64,000 bases of DNA. Source: Cenococcum geophilum 1.58. Its lineage: Eukaryota; Ascomycota; Dothideomycetes; Gloniales; Gloniaceae. This document shows, in pieces, positions 1-12,724 of the stretch (the stretch's first letter is position 1; the number at the start of each line of letters is the position of its first letter). The position numbers and the translations under genes are program-made. The notes beneath the pieces are model-generated. The model saw only the letters and a list, made by a program, of their open reading frames with translations. It had not been told where the DNA came from and did no database searches. Location of the stretch: positions 868,001 through 932,000 of the forward strand of contig KV748205.1 in NCBI GenBank assembly GCA_001692895.1, read 5' to 3'.

Positions 1-106
1 CCCCTAATTAGTTAGTGCTTTAGGAGTGCACTAGACGCGTAAGCGGGTGGTTGGTGCACCGAACGCGTAAGCACGCGGTTGGTACGACAGGTGCTGTAAT
101 TATACA
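1..106 (-). mobile_element. Truncated Ty1/copia LTR
   Basis: The reverse complement of this stretch matches the first part of the 271-bp copia LTR at 33078-33348 and 39089-39359, starting at the same TGTATAATTACAG end. About 28 bp in the middle of the LTR (the segment with two TACGCG motifs) are missing. The window edge cuts it, so it may be a solo LTR or the end of a full element lying to the left. It sits directly against chromovirus sequence at 107. Confidence 0.8.
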
Positions 107-1524
107 CCTATATAGTATATTACGATATTAGAACTAGTATATAGGAGTATTAAGCCACTAGTTTCTAAAGTAGACACGTATAAAGGATAAGAAGAAGATA
201 AATAGTAAGTTTTAAAGATTATTAGTTATAAGAACATTAATAATAAAATATAGTACGAAGTAAAGTAAATAGGCTATAGTGAGACTACCTAGAAACTACT
301 AGAGAACTTAAAAAACGCTATAAGAAAGGTAGAGGAGTATTAGAAGAAATTAGATTAGGTAATAATAGTAAAGAAGGATTACTAAAAAATAAGTTATCTA
401 AGGGGGACCTAAGAAGAGCAGTTGCTAAACTACTTAGATTTATTTTCCTCTTAACTAAAAAAGAGTCTATTTTTTTATTATTAAGTTCTTACAGACCCTA
501 TTCTATAAGTTTTTACTCCTTAAAATAGACCTTCTTATAAACCTTCTTAAGATAGATTAACTAAGCGGACGCTATAAGACGAGACTTAAGGGCCTATTAC
601 TAAGTATTAGCAGCCTCCCGTTTAGCGTTTTAAGAACGGCGCAACTCCGCTAAAGTAATAGACAGTTTATTATCTAGCCGCGTAGTAGTAGATTAAATAT
701 AAGACCCTAAAATAAATTAATTAGGGAACTAGATAACTATTTAGAATAATAGGTTATATATATTTAGTATTAGAGACAGAGCGAACGTTATAAGACAAAT
801 AAATATTTGCTTTAGTGCACTCTAAGTAAGAAGACGGTTATTAAGAAGATAGGTTTACTAATATAATATAAACTAATTTCTTTTTTAAGTAATAAGAATA
901 TAAAGATGGCATAATCTTACTAAGAGATAGTATTATAGCAATAGTGCGAGTATAACGAGTAGTTAAAGACGAAGGAATTGCTTTAGGTATAATAAGTAAT
1001 AATATTAACTAAATTAATTAGATAGATATTATACCTTTAGTAAATAACTTAGAGATATTTAGAATCTTTAAGGATAAAAATAAAAAGGAGGGAGATAGTA
1101 TTATGGACGCTTTAAGTATAATATTATAACTACTTAGAGAGGAGTTAAAAGAAGCTAGTTAGTTAATTTAAGTATAGTCTAGAATAGAGCCGATAGAACT
1201 ATGTAATAAGGAATAATAACTAAGGTTATATAATATAATCTATATAATTTATAGAATCTATAGGATTTGTAATAAAGTAAATAGAGTATATATATATTAC
1301 GTATAAGGAGGATTTTATAGGAGTACGGTTATATATTTAAGGACCCTTAGTCTCTACCTAGATAGTTCCTTTTTTATAGTGATTTTTAAAACACAATTAA
1401 AGTTAATCTGTTAGGTAACTACTCTACTAATTGATATTATATTATTAACTTTAATTTATATTACCTATATACCTAGCCTAATAACAAGCCTACCGTAGTA
1501 CTTACTATAAGGTTCCGTTATATA
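107..1524 (+). mobile_element. 3' end of an upstream chromovirus plus LTR
   Basis: This segment is a direct repeat of about 7538-8940. It holds the last codons of a gypsy pol gene including a degenerate chromodomain (about 190-360), a purine-rich tract near 400, and then a long LTR-like stretch ending in CCGTTATA at 1524. Because the repeat includes coding sequence and not only LTR, the simplest reading is two elements in tandem sharing one LTR of roughly 1.1 kb. The exact LTR start is not certain. It is heavily RIPped. Confidence 0.65.
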
Positions 1525-1639
1525 ATTACTACCTAGTTATAGTATTAAATATAAAAAGTTAAATAATATACCACTAAAAGTAGCTACTATGACGCTATTA
1601 ACGGCGGCAACTACTTTAAGGTTGGGAGGTAATACTAGT

Positions 1640-2630
1640 ATAGTAAATACTAACTTATAGCAACCTATAACGGTTAGATAACTATAAGAGATAGTTAATT
1701 AGTTAATAATAAACAATATAGCGCTAAAAGAAAGGGTTAATAGAATAAAAGTAGTAAAGATTAAGTTATTATTAATTAAGAGGTACTTAGGAGAAAGATT
1801 AAAGCTTAAAGGATTCCTTATGCAGATATACTTTAAGGTTATATAAAAAGGAGCGAAATTGCTAACACTTATGGATTAAATAGCCTATGCGGGACTATTC
1901 TTATTAGAAATAGCACTTAAGTAGTTTAAGCCTTACCTTATAGAAATATAGGTAAATAGAATAACAACTACTAACTAAAAGGTGTAATTTATGTTCTTAA
2001 GCTGGGAAGGGTTTATGGAGCGACTTATATAAATATTTGGAGACCTAAAGGCAGTAACTACGGCAGAAAGAAAACTCTAAGACATTACATAGTAGACCTT
2101 AGCGATTAAGTATATAATATAGTTCCAGATATTAGCTATATAAGTTAAGTAAAATAATAGGGTGCTTATGGTATAGTATAAGTAAGGATTTAAGGCTAAA
2201 GTTTAGGATATAATTATCCTAATAGAAGATATAGATACCCTAAGGGATTTAATAAATTAAGCGATTAAGATTAATAATTAGATCTATTAAAGGGAGTAGG
2301 CTAAGCGAGGTTAAGATAGAGTTCTATAGTTATATAAGGCGTAGAGTATATAATAACTAAAGCTAGGTTAAAAACTATAGTATAGCGTAGAGCTAATAGA
2401 CCTAAGTGGTACTAAAGAAGCCTATAAGAGATAAAGTAAGAAACTATAAAAACCTAGAGGTTAGGGATCTAGTAATTATAGGACTAAAGAATAAAGGCTA
2501 AATTAGGGATCTTAGTAGTAGAAGATATTTAGCCGAACTCTATAGCAAAGTTAATAGTTTAAAGATAGAGCTTATATAAATTATAGGAAATAAGGTTATT
2601 TTATAAGGGATTATAAAGATAGTTAGAATT
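1640..2630 (+). pseudogene. Degenerate gypsy gag (chromovirus A)
   Basis: Read with stops ignored, the frame around 1980-2300 shows the retrotransposon gag pattern: a conserved W near the start, then F-GD and TAERKL motifs, and a segment resembling DTL-LI-AI-I-N. Near 2560-2625 a zinc-knuckle-like stretch remains, with tyrosine codons where cysteines are expected, as TGT/TGC to TAT/TAC changes would give. It would have encoded the capsid/nucleocapsid protein. It cannot be translated. Confidence 0.7.
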
Positions 2631-4399
2631 ACTATATAATAAAGAGAACTAGATTAATAATAGAGGATATATATATATAGAGGAATAATAGTATACTGCG
2701 AGGAATAAAAGAATGTTTAATTAGAAGTTTTACGTTTTATTATAATAATGCATACTAAATTTATAAAGACGCTAAGTATAGTATAAGCTATTAGCTATAG
2801 GAGCTAAAATCTTTAAAGTATAGGGGAACTAATAAACTAGTTTATAGATCGGATATTAAGAATAATAAATTTAATATAGGCGAAATATTTTATAACAATA
2901 AGGTAATAAAGGCAGCTTACTAAGAGTATATAGACCTTAAAGATATTATATAAGAGGTAGAGGATAATTCCATTATAAAATAGGGAATATTAGTAGGGAT
3001 TAAGACCCTACTAGACACAATATCTATCGCTTTATAAGACGTAAGAGAAGTAAGATAGTAAATTACTTTAGTACTTAATAAAGGCAGGAAGCTAAAGGCT
3101 TAAGATTCTTAAAATAAGATAAAAGACGACTAAGATTCTTAAGACGAGATAAGGTATACCTAAGGACCTATAATAGATAGCAACTAATAGAGTAGGGTAA
3201 TAGCTTAGTTTAAGAATATATAAATAAGCTTAGGATAGAGTTTCCTATAGGTATAAAACTCTTAAAACAAAATAAGTAAGATTTAAAACTCTTAAGATAA
3301 GATAAGAATACCTAAGCCTAGTTAGACTAAGGTAGGAGTAAAGCTTAAGTTAAATGTAAGCTTAGGATTAAAAATCCTATAAAACTAAGATTTTAAGATA
3401 TAAATAAGGACTATTAATAAGATTAAGAAGTAAGAAGACTTTAAAGATCTACTTATAAGGCGAAAACTAAAAGAAACTATAGAAGAATTTAGAGTAAGAA
3501 TTATTATAGAGTAAGAATAGAAACTAGATAAGAGATTTAGTATACTAGGACGTATTAAGGATAAAGCGCCTATATAAAGAATTACTAATAGGCTTAGGGT
3601 AGGCATACTAAGAGCTAAGTAGCTTATTAAACTAGAAAATAAAGAGGATTTAGAAGTTTTAACTAGATTTAAGGAACGATATATTAAAGGCTATTATAAT
3701 ATAGTAATAAAAGATACTTCCTTATAGACGAGCTATATACACTCTAATAGTTATACTAAAAGTGATATAGATAAAGGCATAATAACAAGTAGGAAGATTT
3801 CTATATATAGTTAGATAAGAAAGTTATCTAGAACCACCCTATTATGGAAAAGGCGATAAGTTATATTAAAGGAGCCTTAATTATAATATTAAAGAATCTA
3901 AAGGAATAATTAGAGGACTAGAGAAGTAAAAGGCGTATTTTAGTACCTATAAATAAAGTTATAACGTTTAGATTAATATAATAAAGGTTTAAACTTAAGG
4001 ATAAAGACAAGTTAAGAGTTAACCTAAAGTATTAAATATATTATACGTTAGTATAGATTATATATATAGATAATACGTATAATATATATAGAGTATTAAA
4101 AGATAAGTACTAAAAATACCCTATAAGAATATATTGGATAGTAGAAAAATAGAAGTATTAGAATACTAAGTATATATATAGCTAGCATCTAATAGAAGCC
4201 TAGGAGTTAGGTAACTTAATACTTTAGCTAAAAAAAATTCCTTATAAAAGAATGCCTAAATAGATAATAGTAATAGGAATGCCTAGAGAATATATATCTA
4301 TAGTATATTAAAAATAAAAAGCGAATTAAGTATTAGCTAAAAGTGGACCAAGTATAACTAGGATTAAGTAGTTAATAGTTAAGAAAAGTAGAGGCCTAT

Positions 4400-7300
4400 A
4401 AAACTAAAGGGAACTAATAGTAGAGCCTTAAACCCTTAAAGGAATTTAAGGACGGTACCTAAATTTATAAGTAAAATAGTAAAATTAATAGTTTAAAGTA
4501 TTAATAGATAGTAAAGTAATAAGGAACTATATTTTACTAATAGTAGTTAAAAGAATAGGATTACTATATAGGAAGAAGGAGTATTCTTACCTATTAGTAA
4601 TAATTTTAGGAGATTCGATAGCCTACGGCGAAGGCATTATTAATCTTAAAATAGGACCTATTTAGTTAACTATTAAAGGGAAATAGATTAAGATGTCTTT
4701 TAATATACTACTATTAGGAAATAATAAGGTAGTAATAGGGATACCTTAGTTATAGGAATATAATCTAAAGATCGATTAGGTTATAGGTTAAGTTATTATT
4801 AAAGATACTTAATAACGTAAGATATAATAATAAGCTAAGTTAGTATAGTACTAAGTAGGAGCAACCTATAAAGAAATAGAGAAAGGACTAAGTTATATAC
4901 TAAAGAAATACTATAAGTATAGTAAGAAATTATAGTCACCGAAGAGTAAAAAGCTATTAGAGTATATAGTATAGGACTATAAAATAGAGTTAGAACTAGA
5001 AATAAGTCTAAGGTTCTTTCTAATCTATAAGCTTACTAAAGAAGAAGGTAGAGTATTAAAAGAGTTTATCTAAGAAAACTTATAAAAGGGATATATTAGA
5101 CTATTATAGTTATTAATAGGTTATCTAGTATTATTTATACTAAAGAAGAATAGTAAACTAAGACTATGTATTAACTATAAATAGTTAAATAGTATTACTA
5201 GAAAGGATAAGTATCCTTTACCCTTAATTAGTAAGATTTAAAATAGAATAGGTAACGCGTAAATCTTTATAAAGATAGATCTAAAATAGGCATACTATTA
5301 GATTAGGATTAAGGAAGGTAATAAATAAAAAGTAGCCTTTAGGTTAAAGGAGGGACTATATAAACTATTAGTTATATAATTTAGGCTTATAAATATACTA
5401 GTAATATTCTAAAAGCGTATTAATAATATATTAGGAGAGTACTTAGATAAATTTATTATAGTATACCTTAATAATATTATTATCTACTTAATAACTAAGG
5501 AAGAATATAGGGAATATATTAAATAGGTTTTAAAGAGACTATAAGAGGAATAAATGCTAGTAGTAATTAAAAAATGTAAATTCTTTACCAAGAAGACTAA
5601 TTTTGTTAGATTTATTATTAAACTAGGCTAACTTAGTATAGATCTAAAGAAGATTAAGGCTATAGTAAATTAGTAAGAACTAGAGAATGTTATATAGTTA
5701 AGATTATTTTTAGGGTTTTATAATTACTGCAGAAGGTTTATAGCGTAGTAGTTAAAGGATATTAAACTATTTACGTAANTAATAAAGAAAGAAGAACTAT
5801 AGGTATAGGGAAAGAAATAGTAAGAATTATTTAAAAAAGTTAAAGAGTTATTTACCTAAGAGCTAGTTTTTAAAATCTATTAACTAGGACTAAAGATAGT
5901 TATAGAAATAGATATATTAGACTATATACTAGGGGCGTGCTTTATATAAAAATATTAAAATAAATAATACCTAATAGTATACTATAGTTAGAAGATAACA
6001 CTACTAAAGTTAAACTATAATATCTATAATAAAGAGTTATTAGGAATAGTTATAGTACTAAAGAAATAAAGAGTATTCTTATAAGGTATAGAAAAACTAT
6101 TTATAGTTAAAACAAATTATAAAAACCTAATAGGATTTTTAATAATAAAGGAACTTAACTAAAGATAGGTTAGATAGGTAAAGATACTTATAGAATACTA
6201 TTTTAAGATTTAGTATACTAAGGGTATAGATAATATATAAGCAGATACTTTAAGTTAAAAAAACTAAACTATAAAATAATAAAAAGCTATTAGGGGCTTT
6301 ACTGTAAAAAGATATAGATGGATTAATTAGGTATAATTACCTAAAAATTATAGTAACCTAGGAGGATAATAAACTAAAAAGAGTTTATAAGATACTAGAG
6401 AGCTTTTAGGTATAAAGAATCCTTAAAGTATAGCTAAAAAAGCAGTTAGAACACTTAGAGGAGGAAATATTATATAAATATAAAAAGATAAAGTATATCC
6501 TAAGAAGTATAGTGGAGTATTTTATAGAAGATTTCTATAAGGGAATAACTTAAGGATATAATAGAGCTAAAGGCTTAGTATTAAAACTCTAAAAGAAGTA
6601 TATTATTAATAGAATTTAGGGCTTAGCGCGGAAAGTTATAAAGGAATATCTAGACTACTAAAGAAATAAACTAATAAGGTATAAGCCGTATAAAAGGCTA
6701 TAACCTATTAAAATACTAGAGAGACTATAGGAGGTTATATTATAGGACTTTATTATAAAGTTATTAAAGTTAAGAGATCTTATTACTAGATAAGATTATA
6801 ACGCGATTTTAGTAATAGTAGACAAGCTTATAAAGTGGGGATACTTCTTAGCGTATATAAAAGAAATATTGATAAAAGATATTGCTAGAATCTATATTAA
6901 GGAAGTATTTATAAAATGTAGAGCACTAAGTAAGATTATATTGGATAGAGATTTAAGATTTATAGTAGTATTTTAGGAGGTATTTTTAGCGGAATAAGGA
7001 GTTAGAGCAGTAACTTTTACTATATATTATCCGCAGACAAATAGTTAAACAGAAAGATTAAATTAGACACTAGAGTAGTATTTAGGGTACTATATTAATT
7101 ACATATAGAATAATTAAGTATTGTTATTACTAGTTATATAGTTTATATATAATATAATACTATAGGAAGGAATAGGTATATTACTATTTAAGGCAAATTA
7201 TAGATATAAGCTAAGAATATTATTATTACTATAATAAGTAAAGAAAACTAGTAGTATAGCTAAAGAGAGAATAAAGATATTAATAAATCGTTATATAGAC

Positions 7301-7830
7301 CTTATAGAATTAGTAAAGGGAGTATAAGAAAGAATAAAAAAGTACTATAATATTAAAAGATCTAAGGGACTAGATCTTAAGGAGGGAGATAAAGTATGGC
7401 TACTATATAAAAATTTTAAGAGTTAATAACTAAGTAAGAAGTTAGACTACGTTAGACTAGGACCTTTTAAAATTATATAAAGGATTTTACCAGTTATGTT
7501 TAAGTTAGACTTATTAGCTAAGATAAAGATCTACCCTATATAGTATATCGCGATGTTAAAACCAGTATATAGGAGTATTAAGCTACTAGCCTACAAAGCA
7601 GACATATATAAAGGATAAGAAGAAGATAAATAGTAAGTTTTAAAGATTATTAGTTATAAAGACATTAATAATAAAATATAGTATAAAGTAAAGTAGATAG
7701 GCTATAGTAAGATTACCTAGGAACTACTAGAGAACTTAAAAAACGCTATAAGAAAGGTAGAGGAGTATTAAAAGAAATTAGATTAGGTAATAATAGTAAA
7801 GAAAGATTACTAAAAAATAAGTCACCTAAG
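4400..7830 (+). pseudogene. Degenerate gypsy pol (RT, RNase H, integrase, chromodomain)
   Basis: The reverse transcriptase is recognisable at about 4980-5730. It includes the segment before the active site and the site itself at 5461-5490, which now reads YLNN instead of YLDD: both GAT codons lie after T and became AAT. RNase H follows (about 5800-6270). Integrase motifs lie at about 6720-7250, with PQTNS-TERLN near 7030. A chromodomain tail follows at about 7615-7790. All frames contain many TAG/TAA stops. This polyprotein would have driven replication and integration of the element. Confidence 0.8.
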
Positions 7831-8964
7831 GGGGACCTAAAAAGAGTAGTTGCTAAACTACTTAGATCTATTTCTCTCTTAGCTAAAAAAGAGTCTGTTT
7901 TCTTATTACTAAGTTCCTATAGACCTTATTTTATAAGTTTCTACTCCTTAAAATAGACCTTTTTAAAATAGATTAACCGAGCGGACGCTATAAGATAAGA
8001 CTTAAGGGCCTATTGCTAAGCATTAGCAGCCTCTTATTTAGCGTCTTAAGAACGGTATAACTCCGCCAAAGTAATAGACAGTTTATTATCTAGCTATATA
8101 GTAGCAGATTAAATATAAAACCCTAAAATAAATTAATTAGGGAACTAGACGACTATTTAGAATAATAGGTCGCGTATATTTAGTATTAGAGATAGAGCGA
8201 ACGTTATAGGACAAACAAATATTTGCTTTAGTACACTCTAAGCAAAAAAACGGTTGTTAAGAAGATGGGTTTGCTAATATAACGTAAACTAACCTTTCTT
8301 TCGAGTAACGAGAACACGGAGATAGTATAATCTCACTAAGAGATAGTATTGTAGCAATAGTGCGAGTATAATAAGCAGTTAAAGATAAAGGAATTGCTTT
8401 AGGTATAATAAGTAATAATATTAACTAAATTAATTAAATAGATATTATACCTTTAGTAAATAACCTAAAGATGTTTAGGATCTTTAAGGATAAAGATAAA
8501 AAGAAGGGAGATAGTATTATAGACGCTTTAAGTATAATATTATAACTACTTAGAGAGGAGTTAGAAGAAGCTAGTTAGTTAATTTAAATATAGTTTAAAA
8601 TAGAGCTAATAGAACTATATAACGAGGAATAGTAATTAAGGTTATATAATATAATATATATAATCTATAGGATCTGTAAAATCCGTAATAGAGTAAATAG
8701 AGTATACGTATACTATGTATAAAGAGGATTTTATAGGAGTACAGTTATATATTTAAGGACTTTTAGTCCCTACCTAGATAGTTCCTTCCTTATAGTGATT
8801 TTTAGAACACAATTAAAGTTAATTTATTAGGTAACCACTCTACCAATTAATATTACGTTATTAACTTTAATTTACATCACTTATATACCTAGCCTAATAA
8901 TGAGCCTACCGTAGTACCTGCTATAAGGTTCCGTTATACACTATACTAAAGAAATAGAGGCCTG

Positions 8965-10010
8965 TCTTCCTAGCGGTCTTTAAAGCTATCTTCTAACTCC
9001 GCATCTAATATAACCTTGTTAATACTCTCCTCCTATAAAGTAAACCTTTAATAGGCCCTAGGGGAGAGTAAACGATCCCTTATAGGTGCTAGCGGATAGT
9101 GGTTAATCTAATAGTTGGAGGATCCGCAGCGTACACATTTACCTAAGATTCGCCACTCTTCTCTTCTAGTGGGGGAAGTTGATTAAGCTTGCCGAGAGGA
9201 GGAGGTTGTAAGGGTATAAATGTTAACTGCTAAGAGATCTATCTAATCCTTGTTTGAACTTTAATAGGGGGGTAGTTAGCTAGCTCCGTACGAGCCCTAG
9301 CGGCGAGAAAGTTACTAAACTATTAAGAGAAAAGCTGGGTAGGTAGTTGGTAGGTTAAGCTAATATAAGAGGGCTTTACAAAGGGCTGAAGATAGCCCTA
9401 ATTAGAAGGTAATAATCTTATTTATATCTGCCCAACTTTAACCCTTTACCTTATATAGCAGGCGCTTAAACTTGGCTATATAGCCTAGGAGAGGTTAGTC
9501 TCCCTACTTAATTGTTTAAAGAGCGTCCTTTGCTTCTTGCATTATATTAGGGTTATCGTTAATCCTTTCTAGCTAATCTAGAATTGTCTAATAGTCCTAG
9601 CTCTTCTGCGTCTTTGCGTATAACAACTAAGGAAGAACCATTACTTGTACTAAGGATTTAAGATTGCCGTATACGTAGTAAAACTGTGCTATACTGTCCC
9701 TAATAGCTTCTCCGTCTACTTAAAGCTTTGCCTTAATTTCTAGTAACCAGACCTTAAACTTATATTGCTTATTATTAAACTTTATAGGATCTAGGAGCCG
9801 TGGCTTCTTATATAGGGTAAGAAGGGTAGAGGTAGAGTAAAGTTAAAGTAGCTCTGCGCGTAGTTGCTAGTTCTTAACCTATGGCTAATTAATATCGTTC
9901 TGCAGACGGTTAAATATTAGTTAAAGGTTGGCCTATACAGCGCTGAGGACCTACTGTAGTTGAGGGTCTATGGTAAAGGTAAAGAAAAAGAAAATTGATA
10001 AAAGGTTAGA
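8965..10010 (-). pseudogene. Degenerate gypsy gag, minus strand
   Basis: On the minus strand the region reads as a fungal gypsy Gag: a P-LLDP-KFNN segment near 9790, then KAKL-VDGEAI near 9720, DSIAQFYYVYG near 9680, and an N-PN--QEAKDAL segment near 9540. Gln and Trp positions are mostly TAG or TAA. It is cut at 8940 by the LTR end of chromovirus A, so protease and pol are missing. Family assignment rests on remembered conserved motifs, not a search. Confidence 0.65.
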
Positions 10011-11060
10011 GGAGGGCGGTTCTAATAAGGGGCCTACAAGGTAAGCTATAGGGTGTCGAATTGGAGAATTAATAAACTAATAAGTCTATAAGGGGTGCCT
10101 ATACAGCTGTAGGGCTTTAATGAGGGTGCCTTAAGCGATGATTCGATAACAATAAATAATAACTATAAATTAATAAACTATAAGCCTAAGCCTTTATATA
10201 GAATGGGGAGCTTAATATAATGTTATGAACTTAGTTAATTAAGGTATGAGTATGGTATAACACGCATGCAACCTGTATAATTGGATTGTTTTATAATGAG
10301 GATATTAAGCTAAGGAGCAGAAGGTGGAGGAGAGGACGTCTATATATGTGCGCTAAGTCCTTAAGCAAGCCCTTAACTAGATCCGTTACGGGTGTTATAA
10401 CACCAAAAGGGTTCTAGTTAGGTCCCTAATTAGACGTATTAGTATATTTCTCTAGCATTTCTAACTTAAGAGGAGATCTTAAAGTTACCTCTAGCGCTTA
10501 ATTTTCTAATTAGCTTAGGTAGGGCTAGAGGGGTTCTAGTTACTTTTTAATAGTATTATAACTATTATAGAGGGTGTCCGCATTTTCTTTAGTAGTAATT
10601 ATAGGTATATAAGAGTCTTTAAACTCCTAGCGTATCTAGGTATTAGGGCTCGTTTAGCTATCTTATCTAGATGTTTATATTATTATAATCTCTTACTATT
10701 AAAGGGACCTTTCTACCTTAATATAATGGCTTTCTATAAGGTATTTATGGAGTTTCTGTTTAGGTCGTTATGAGATTTTTAAGGGAGGATAATAGGTATA
10801 AATAAAAATGTAAATAAATAATCTGGTTCTTAAGCTAGCTACCCTTCTAAATAGAGTAGAAAAGATTTAAATATAAGGAGACTTTATAGACAGGGGGCTA
10901 TAAGGCATAATTATAGGAATAGAATAGATTGGTAAGAGAGATAAATCCTTAAGGAGGTAAGGCCTTTAGGATTATAGAGACTATATACTATAGGTATATG
11001 CCTCTAGTATATAACCGGCGACTATCTAAGGGGCGTCTAGGGGTTATCCTAAGGGTAACC
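10011..11060 (-). other. RIPped leader region of the minus-strand gypsy element
   Basis: Between the minus-strand gag and its presumed 5' LTR there is about 1 kb of AT-rich sequence without any readable frame. I see no second gene in it. It may be the untranslated leader plus further repeat fragments. Confidence 0.4.
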
Positions 11061-11434
11061 TAAGGTGTCCGCAATAATATCCCTTATACTTATATACATC
11101 CACCTATTTCTACTAACTTAGTAATTAAAAGCCGATTATAAAACCATAAGTTGCCGCAATTTATAGTAATCTAATGGTAATCTACCGTATTCTGCTATAT
11201 TCTGCTAAGTTTTACTAAATCCTACTAAGTTCTACTAGAACTATTATTTAAATCCTATTTTACTCCATATATATATTAACTAAGCAACTAGGTAAATAAT
11301 ATATACCCTTTCTTCCTATTTTCTTTCCTCCTTTTCTTATATAACGTCTTAATTTTATTATACAGTTTATATATATAGCTTAATAATATCTACTTTGCTA
11401 TATATTATCGCCGCTTATACTTACTCCGTAACAC
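11060..11434 (-). repeat. LTR of the TGTTACGGAG family, minus strand
   Basis: The reverse complement starts TGTTACGGAGTAAGTATAAG. It matches 32332-about 32700 (+) over more than 300 bp and 17466-17600 (+) over about 130 bp. The lower boundary, near a GCGGACA, is estimated. Its position upstream of the minus-strand gag fits a 5' LTR. Confidence 0.65.
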
Positions 11435-12660
11435 TAGGGAGCCTCCTAATAGGTTCTTAATAGAAAGCTAAGTATAAGTGTTTTTAAGCTCCTAGTGGCC
11501 CTAATAGGAGCTATTAAAAGCCTATTAGTACTATTAGGAGGTATAAACAATTTGCTAATATAGTATCTCTAATTAGCCAATGTTACGTTTGCTTAAAGGA
11601 GTTAAAATTATTATATATAGTATAGATACTATTAAAAGTGGACATTAATTAGAGGTAAGTCTTTAATAACATTAGCATTAATATATCTGCCGCTAATATT
11701 ATAACCTTCTATAAAGTGTTTAGCTAATTTTATCTACTAGTAGTTAAGCGTCTTATATTTATTAATAAGCCCTAGTTTATAAATTAGTAATAGAATTTAA
11801 CGCTTTACATCTATACCTTAAAGATAAAGACTAAAAAGCTAAGTAAAATAGTTAATAGAGCTTTAAGCGCGGCCTAATAAAAGATTAGATATAAGAAGAA
11901 TAGCCCACCCTAAGTATATATTTCGTAATTTATTACTTCTTAATTATGCCAATAATCCTTCTATTAGTTAGTAGAGTAGAGGTATATATTAGCTAATTGC
12001 TTTATAGTCCTATAAGAGTTAAACGTCTTTAAACTCTAGATCTAACTTCTATAGGCTAAAAATAACCGTCTTCTGCTAAAGATTACAACGCTTTTTATAA
12101 AGGATATTTGCGACCGTATTAACTAGTTCTAAATAGATATCTATTATCTCTATAATCGTATTACGGATTTCTTTATTCTCTAAAAGGGTAGTAATAAGCT
12201 GCTTTACCTTCTTCTTTTTTACCTTCTTTTTTTACGCCTTATCCTTTATTAGCACTAAGCTATAGCTTTACTAAAGAAAGGTCACTAAAGGACTAATACT
12301 ACTCCCTTAAATGCTCTAAAATAACTTTAACCTTCTCTTCCTTTATTACTAGGCACGATATCCGCTTAGCGGATACTCCAGTTTACTTTTAAATAGGCGT
12401 CCGCTAGTTAACTGGTATTATATTTATAGTAGAGGCGGGCAATTTAATTATTAATATATTACCGGTTTAGTGGCGCCCTCTACTTAATATCGCGGGGGCC
12501 AATAAAATAGATATATTTATTAATTATAGAGCTGCTTTTATAGATAAATTTAACGGTATGTTTAAGATAATAGCTGTTATAGAAGTAGAGATTAATTTCG
12601 TTAAAAAAGGCAACTGCTCTATATATAATATAAGTCGGACCGCCTAATAAACCCTACGAA
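11435..12660. other. RIPped DNA, coding family not identified
   Basis: On the minus strand about 12340-11560 reads as a long frame interrupted mainly by TAG/TAA, with a Lys-rich stretch near 12200. This is the usual look of a RIPped transposon gene, but I do not recognise the family. The remaining part to 12660 is AT-rich without a frame. Confidence 0.35.
12356..12375. repeat. Palindromic motif, copy 1
   Basis: CGATATCCGCTTAGCGGATA is a near-perfect palindrome. A second copy differing by two bases lies at 12705-12724, about 350 bp away. The pair brackets the transition from RIPped DNA to gene island 1. They may be ends of a small DNA element, but no matching transposase is seen between them. 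Confidence 0.45.
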
Positions 12661-12704
12661 AGTACCTTAGACCATAGAATCAACTTTTTGACAAAAAAGG
12701 TTAG

Positions 12705-12724
12705 CGATATCCGCTTGCGGATAT
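12705..12724. repeat. Palindromic motif, copy 2
   Basis: CGATATCCGCTTGCGGATAT, the partner of the motif at 12356-12375. It lies at the left border of the normal-composition island, about 650 bp upstream of the VWA-E2 gene start. Confidence 0.45.

Larger units (their letters stand above)
1525..8940 (+). mobile_element. RIP-inactivated chromovirus A (Ty3/gypsy)
   Basis: An LTR retrotransposon with the order gag, protease, reverse transcriptase, RNase H, integrase, chromodomain, 3' LTR (ending CCGTTATACA at 8940). Every domain is interrupted by TAG/TAA stops. The chromodomain places it among chromoviruses, which typically target heterochromatin. One ambiguous base (N) stands at 5779. Its downstream neighbour is a minus-strand gypsy gag that is cut off exactly where this LTR ends. 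Confidence 0.85.

Noticed and set aside
3385..3606. 73-codon minus-strand hydrophobic frame inside chromovirus A
   Set aside because: An artefact of AT-rich RIPped DNA, antisense to the gag/pol region; many Leu/Ile/Ser codons come from TA-rich sequence.
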